A stretch of 8,550 nt of DNA from Parvibaculum sp. (GTDB lineage: Bacteria; Pseudomonadota; Alphaproteobacteria; Parvibaculales; Parvibaculaceae): the NCBI GenBank assembly GCA_020062605.1, contig JAGUWA010000144.1:1-8550 (forward strand), read 5' to 3'. The notes beneath the pieces are model-generated. The model was not told the DNA's origin. It saw only the letters and a program-made list of their open reading frames with translations, and ran no database searches. Every line of letters begins with the position of its first letter. Position 1 is the first letter of the stretch. The position numbers were made by a program, and so were the translations under genes. Shown one piece after another: positions 5,225 to 8,550 of this stretch.

Positions 5225-6259
5225 TCAAGCGCTCCCGCCGAGCACGGTGCCGACGTCGCGCGCGATCCGCTCGCAGGCCTCGCGCGCGGCCGGGATGACG
5301 CCGGTCATGGCGGTGAAAGCGTGAGGCAGGCTGTCCTCGCAACGGTAGGCGACGACGACGCCCGCGGATTTGAGCTTTTCAGCGTAGGCCGCGCCCTGAT
5401 CGCGCAGCGGATCGAAACCCGAGGTGACGACGATGGCGGGCGGGAGACCGGACAGGTCCGGTTCCTTCATTGGCGAGACGCGGACATCCTCCGCCTCGGA
5501 GGGCGCATTCAGATAATGCGCGCCGAACCAGTCCATGATCTCGCGCGTCAGCGGATAGACCTCGGCGCAACTATCCATTGAGCCGCCTTTCCAGCCCCAG
5601 TCCGTCACCGGATAGATGAGAAGCTGAAGGGCGGGCGAGGCGAAGCCCTTTCGCTTTGCCTCCTGCGCGACGACGGCGGAGAGATAGCCGCCCGCGCTGT
5701 CGCCGCCGACGCCGATGCGGCCGGGGATCATGTGGAGGCTGGCGGCGTTTTCCTGCGCCCAGCGGAAGGCGGCGACGGCGTCGTCGACCTGGGCGGGAAA
5801 CTTGTGCTCCGGCGCGAGACGATAGGCGACGTTGAGCACGGAGCAGCCCGCGAGCGCCGCAATCATGCGGCAGAAGGTGTCGCAGGTATCGAGATCGCCA
5901 ATGACGCAGCCGCCGAAATGAAAGAAGACGAGGCCGGGCAGCGGCCGCGACATGTTCACCGGGAGATAGAGGCGCGCATCCAGGGGGCCGCCGGGGCCCG
6001 GCACCTCAAGCGCCCTTACCTCGACATCGGGACGCGGATCGGCGTCGAGAAGCTTCAGGCCTTCAGACGTCGCGCTGCGTGCGGTGGCGGGATCGAGCGT
6101 CACGATGGAGGGCTGGCGCGCGCCTTGCGCGGCGAGAAATTGCGCCCGGGCATCGAGGATGCGGCCGTCGATGGCAAGCGGCTTGCTGCCCGACATCCGC
6201 ACGAGAATACCGTCCGGCAATTTCAGCAGCATACGGACGATGAGTTTCTGAAGGTTCAT
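5225..6259 (-). CDS. HSL-family (alpha/beta hydrolase fold-3) esterase/lipase
   Basis: This encodes 344 residues from the ATG at 6259, a carboxylester hydrolase of the hormone-sensitive-lipase type acting on acyl esters. The catalytic triad is complete: Ser188 in GGDSAGG (185-191), Asp283 in SGFDPLRD (280-287), and His313 in LPHAF. YRLAPEHKFPAQVDDAV (146-162) is a strong family signature. The oxyanion motif is unusual: the family's HGGGF is HFGGC here (114-118), although the following VIGDLDT is conventional. No signal peptide is evident, so it is probably cytoplasmic. An in-frame ATG at 6283 would add MKTKERTK; neither start has a strong Shine-Dalgarno sequence, and 6259 has a purine-rich AAAGAAAGAA before it. 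DUF3147 follows 3 bp downstream. The substrate is not identifiable. Confidence 0.92.
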   Translation of the reverse strand: MNLQKLIVRMLLKLPDGILVRMSGSKPLAIDGRILDARAQFLAAQGARQPSIVTLDPATARSATSEGLKLLDADPRPDVEVRALEVPGPGGPLDARLYLPVNMSRPLPGLVFFHFGGCVIGDLDTCDTFCRMIAALAGCSVLNVAYRLAPEHKFPAQVDDAVAAFRWAQENAASLHMIPGRIGVGGDSAGGYLSAVVAQEAKRKGFASPALQLLIYPVTDWGWKGGSMDSCAEVYPLTREIMDWFGAHYLNAPSEAEDVRVSPMKEPDLSGLPPAIVVTSGFDPLRDQGAAYAEKLKSAGVVVAYRCEDSLPHAFTAMTGVIPAAREACERIARDVGTVLGGSA

Positions 6260-6303
6260 TTTTGTTCTTTCTTTTGTTTTCATGCCGCCAACTCAACAAT
6301 TTT

Positions 6304-6404
6304 CGTCATTGCGAGCGACTGAAAGGAGCGAAGCAATCCAGGGCCGTCCGGCACGGAGCAAGCGGCCCCTGGATTGCTTCGTCGCTTCGCTCCTCGCAAT
6401 GACG
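6304..6404. repeat. 101-bp palindromic repeat (CGTCATTGCGAG family)
   Basis: The left arm at 6304-6343 begins CGTCATTGCGAG and ends GAAGCAATCCAGGG. The right arm at 6367-6404 is its near-perfect reverse complement (CCCTGGATTGCTTC...CTCGCAATGACG), around a loop of about 23 bp. This is a palindromic intergenic sequence type common in alphaproteobacterial genomes. It sits between the TetR stop and the esterase start, both on the minus strand, where it may separate their transcription. Confidence 0.85.
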
Positions 6405-6449
6405 CCTCAGAGTGCGGAGAAGCGCTTCCGTGCCATTCCTCGTACTTTC

Positions 6450-7100
6450 CTACTTCGTTTCGCCCCTGTGCGGCAGGGCGCGGAAGCCGCCAAGGACGAG
6501 CTCCGTCGCGAAGGTGGAGGCCTCGTCGGGATCCATCTCGGGACGGCGCAACATGCGGTCGCCGAGTTCCATGGCGATGCCGACGACGGCGGCCATGAGA
6601 TATTCGGCGTCCACATCGGGCAGCGTTCCGTTGCGGATGTCTTCCTCGATATATTCGCGAATTTCCTCGAAGCCCGCGATCATCTCCGGCGTGTCCATGC
6701 GGACACGGACAGTGTTCGGATTGCGGCGAATGACCTGGAAGGTGTCGCGGTCGGTGGCGAGGTAATCGAAATAGGTGCGGTAGGCGTTGCGGATGAAATC
6801 CTCGAAGGTGCGCGAGCGGATACGCTCGGCGCGGAGGCGCGGACGGATGCGGCGCATGCCTTCGTCCATCAATGCCTCGAAGACTTCTTCCTTGCTCTTG
6901 AAGTAATTGTAGAAGGTGCCCGACGCGAGACCGGTCTTGCGGATGATGTCGCGGACGGAGGTGGCGCCATAGCCGAGATCGGCAAAGACGATCTTCGCCG
7001 CATCGAGAATGGCCTCGCGGTTATTGTGTTTCGTCTGCTCGCGCTTGCCTAGCGGCTTCTTCGCCTCGGCCAGCGGCGCGCCCTCAAGACCGGTGCTCAT
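6450..7100 (-). CDS. TetR/AcrR family transcriptional regulator
   Basis: This encodes 216 residues. The N-terminal DNA-binding domain spans about residues 26-75: REAILDAAKIVFADLGYGAT, then the helix-turn-helix with SVRDIIRKTGLASGTFYNYF (48-67) and KSKEEVFEAL (68-77). The all-helical remainder is the ligand-binding and dimerisation domain and gives no clear clue to its ligand. A basic, low-complexity leader of about 25 residues precedes the domain. The ATG at 7100 has GGGGAAGG (7117-7110) 9 nt upstream. The gene is divergent from the thioesterase operon across 280 bp containing a perfect palindrome that overlaps its own predicted -35. By analogy with divergent TetR arrangements it probably represses itself and that operon; an acyl-CoA or related effector is only a guess. 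Confidence 0.93.
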   Translation of the reverse strand: MSTGLEGAPLAEAKKPLGKREQTKHNNREAILDAAKIVFADLGYGATSVRDIIRKTGLASGTFYNYFKSKEEVFEALMDEGMRRIRPRLRAERIRSRTFEDFIRNAYRTYFDYLATDRDTFQVIRRNPNTVRVRMDTPEMIAGFEEIREYIEEDIRNGTLPDVDAEYLMAAVVGIAMELGDRMLRRPEMDPDEASTFATELVLGGFRALPHRGETK

Positions 7101-7203
7101 ACGGCACCGCCTTCCCCTGCCGGGGTGTACATGTCACTCATCGTCCCTCCGAAGGGACCGGAACATGCGGGGCTGCCCCACCCCGCCCGCCGGTCCCGCG
7201 ATT

Positions 7204-7215
7204 CATATCGATATG
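7204..7215. promoter_or_regulatory. 12-bp perfect palindrome CATATCGATATG
   Basis: This perfect inverted repeat lies in the TetR/thioesterase divergent region, 15 bp from the stronger candidate operator. It could be a second regulator site, but 12-bp palindromes of this kind are not rare, so the call is weak. Confidence 0.3.
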
Positions 7216-7218
7216 CCC

Positions 7219-7246
7219 AACCTACCCGAGTGACGATAATCGTCAA
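7219..7246 (-). promoter_or_regulatory. Possible TetR gene promoter
   Basis: On the minus strand, TTGACG (7246-7241), a 16-bp spacer and TAGGTT (7224-7219). The -35 is good and the -10 mediocre. The 15-bp palindrome at 7231-7245 covers the -35 and most of the spacer, which would allow repression by a bound TetR dimer. Confidence 0.4.
7231..7245. promoter_or_regulatory. Candidate TetR operator, TGACGATAATCGTCA
   Basis: This is a perfect 7-bp inverted repeat around a central A, the size and symmetry typical of TetR-family operators. It lies between the divergent TetR and thioesterase starts, over the predicted TetR -35 and about 50 bp before the TATAAT of the opposite promoter. No binding motif is known to me for this exact regulator, so assignment to the adjacent TetR is an inference from position. 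Confidence 0.6.
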
Positions 7247-7295
7247 CTTTTCCGCGACGAGGGCAGGAGCGAAAAACCCTTTTTTCTCAATTGGT

Positions 7296-7301
7296 TATAA
7301 T
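7296..7301 (+). promoter_or_regulatory. Possible -10 element (TATAAT) for the thioesterase operon
   Basis: This is a perfect consensus hexamer in an AT-rich patch of otherwise GC-rich DNA, 79 bp before the first thioesterase ATG. No convincing -35 is present at the expected distance, which could mean dependence on an activator or a chance match. Confidence 0.4.
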
Positions 7302-7380
7302 TACCTATGGCAGGCAGTGGCGCCGCCGGTCCGATGGCGCTATCAGAACGGCGAACAATACGAGAGCCAGAGGCGCCACG

Positions 7381-7902
7381 ATGAGTAACCCCGACTTCAC
7401 GCCCGAGCACATCGCCATGATGAAGGGTGTGCTGATCGAACATGTGCCGCATGCGAAAGCGATCGGCATGACCGTGGAGGACGCGAAGCGGGGAGAGGCC
7501 TGGCTCTCCGTTCCCTACTCCGAAAACCTGATCGGCAATCCGGAGACGGGCGTGATCCATGGCGGCGTCATCACGTCGCTGCTCGACAATGCCTGCGGCA
7601 TCGCGGTGCAGCTTGCACTGGCGGAGCGGCAATCCATCGCGACGCTCGACCTCAGGATCGACTACATGAAACCCGCGACGCCGAAGCTCGGCCTGATGGC
7701 GCATACGCATTGCTACAAGGTGACGAAGAATATCGCCTTCGTGCGCGGTACGGCCTATCACACGGACGAGGACGATCCGATCGCGGCCTGTGTCGGCACC
7801 TTCATGCTGGCGGCGAACCGGGCGATGCCCGTGCCCGTGACGGCGGAAGCGGCGGCGGAAGCCATGAAAATTCTCGCGAAGAACAAGGAGGGCGCGGCAT
7901 GA
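7381..7902 (+). CDS. PaaI-family hotdog thioesterase, first of a tandem pair
   Basis: This encodes 173 residues with a single hotdog domain; such enzymes hydrolyse acyl-CoA thioesters in the cytoplasm. The signature GVIHGGVITSLLDNA has His60-Gly61-Gly62 on the turn before the central helix, and Asp69 at the position of the catalytic Asp of E. coli PaaI. The strand TLDLRIDYMKPA and the late VRGTAYHTDEDDPIAACVGTF are also typical. A C-terminal Ala/Glu-rich tail follows. I chose the ATG at 7381, with AGAGG (7369-7373) 7 bp upstream, over an in-frame start at 7291 that overlaps the -10 region. Its TGA overlaps the next gene's ATG (ATGA), so translation is coupled. The acyl substrate is unknown. 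Confidence 0.92.
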   Translation: MSNPDFTPEHIAMMKGVLIEHVPHAKAIGMTVEDAKRGEAWLSVPYSENLIGNPETGVIHGGVITSLLDNACGIAVQLALAERQSIATLDLRIDYMKPATPKLGLMAHTHCYKVTKNIAFVRGTAYHTDEDDPIAACVGTFMLAANRAMPVPVTAEAAAEAMKILAKNKEGAA

Positions 7903-8345
7903 GCGAGAAAAACCCCATCGACGTCAATGCGCTGATGCAGGCGATCCCTTACGCGCGCTATCTCGGCATTACGGTCGATCAGCGCGGCAACGAAATCACC
8001 ACGGTGCTGCATTTCTCGCAACATCTCATCGGCAATCCGGTGCTGCCCGCGCTTCATGGCGGCGTGATCGGCGCTTTCCTCGAAACGACGGCCATTGCGC
8101 AGCTCGCTTTCGAGTTTGCCGCAGGCGATGCGAGCGCCGCCGCGCTGCCGAAGCCCATCGGGCTGACCATCGACTATCTGAGGTCGGGCCGGCCGATGGA
8201 CACTTACGGGCGCGCGGAAATCACCAAGCAGGGACGCCGCGTGGCGACGGTGCGCGCGGAAGCCTGGCAGGATGACCGCTCGCGACCCATCGCGGCGGCA
8301 CATGGCCACTTCCTGCTGCAGGCGGCAGACGACACCGCCCCATGA
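7899..8345 (+). CDS. PaaI-family hotdog thioesterase, second of a tandem pair
   Basis: This encodes 148 residues and is clearly paralogous to the preceding gene, with matching landmarks: YARYLGITVD, HLIGNPVLPALHGGVIGAFLE, and a strand GLTIDYLRSGRP. HGG is at 53-55, but the position of the catalytic Asp in its partner is Glu62. Glu serves as the catalytic base in some hotdog thioesterases, so activity is plausible but the chemistry or substrate may differ. A strong AAGGAGG (7885-7891) lies 7 bp before the ATG at 7899, inside the upstream gene. Both gene junctions are ATGA overlaps. The two proteins could form a hetero-oligomer; this is inference from pairing alone. Confidence 0.9.
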   Translation: MSEKNPIDVNALMQAIPYARYLGITVDQRGNEITTVLHFSQHLIGNPVLPALHGGVIGAFLETTAIAQLAFEFAAGDASAAALPKPIGLTIDYLRSGRPMDTYGRAEITKQGRRVATVRAEAWQDDRSRPIAAAHGHFLLQAADDTAP

Positions 8346-8550
8346 GCGACGAGGACGGAACGCGACGGAACGTGACGCATCGCGCGGTGCTCGCGATTGC
8401 CGTTCCCATCGTGATTTCGAATCTCTCGACACCGCTGCTCGGCATTGCCGATACCGCCGTGATGGGGCGGATGGGGTATCCGAAATATATCGGTGCGGTG
8501 GCCATCGGCGCGCTCATCTTCACCATGGTCTACTGGACCTTCGGCTTCCT
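8342..8550 (+). CDS. MATE family efflux transporter, N-terminal part (runs off the window)
   Basis: The first 69 residues are present. A short charged leader (MSDEDGTRRNVTHR) is followed by a first membrane helix, AVLAIAVPIVISNLSTPLLG, then IADTAVMGRMG and the start of helix 2. The PIVISNLSTPLLGIADTAVMGR pattern is typical of the DinF-like branch of MATE exporters, which use Na+ or H+ gradients to expel organic cations and other compounds. The ATG overlaps the preceding TGA (ATGA) and no strong Shine-Dalgarno is visible, so translational coupling to the thioesterases is likely. The leader contains a 10-bp direct repeat (GACGGAACGC/T at 8354-8363 and 8364-8373). The C-terminal part is not visible. 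Confidence 0.9.
   Translation, partial: MSDEDGTRRNVTHRAVLAIAVPIVISNLSTPLLGIADTAVMGRMGYPKYIGAVAIGALIFTMVYWTFGF

Noticed and set aside
7291..7380. Upstream start for the first thioesterase at 7291
   Set aside because: It would overlap the TATAAT element and add 30 Arg-rich residues not typical of the family; 7381 has a well-placed AGAGG.

Overview
The window reads as a chromosomal segment of a high-GC alphaproteobacterium. This rests on the overall codon bias, a DUF6460 protein and a DUF3147 protein of alphaproteobacterial type, a Lhr-type helicase, and intergenic palindromic repeats typical of that class. A Parvibaculum-like or other Rhizobiales-related lineage would fit, but the genus is a guess. 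It looks like ordinary core and metabolic DNA: there are no IS transposase, phage, CRISPR, toxin-antitoxin, tRNA or rRNA genes.

Layout. At the left edge is the 5' end of a Lhr/DEXH helicase gene on the minus strand, interrupted by an amber codon at position 21. A repeat-rich gap (about 186-471) follows. Then on the plus strand come an MscS channel gene, whose 3' end runs into a 31-bp tandem repeat, and a small DUF6460 membrane protein. A 220-bp MITE-like inverted-repeat element separates these from a convergent quinone oxidoreductase gene (minus). This is divergent from an epoxide-hydrolase-like alpha/beta hydrolase (plus) whose frame is broken by one TAA, apparently exactly at the ring-opening tyrosine of the cap domain. 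Its tail overlaps a TMEM165/GDT1-type Mn2+/Ca2+ transporter gene (minus), which starts with TTG and is preceded by a yybP-ykoY manganese riboswitch with a plausible promoter.

After another palindromic repeat with terminator-like features comes a minus-strand pair: an HSL-type esterase followed 3 bp later by DUF3147. Upstream of these lie a third kind of palindromic repeat and a TetR regulator gene (minus). The TetR gene is divergent from a plus-strand operon of two PaaI-type hotdog thioesterases and a MATE transporter (cut by the right edge). Successive genes in this operon are joined by ATGA overlaps.

How the genes work together. The clearest regulatory units are (1) the Mn2+ riboswitch and its TMEM165-family exporter and (2) the TetR gene with the thioesterase/MATE operon. 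In the second, a perfect 15-bp palindrome in the shared intergenic region is the best operator candidate. The most notable anomalies are the two single-base nonsense codons within 3.4 kb. I found no convincing evidence of a wholly new multi-gene system.
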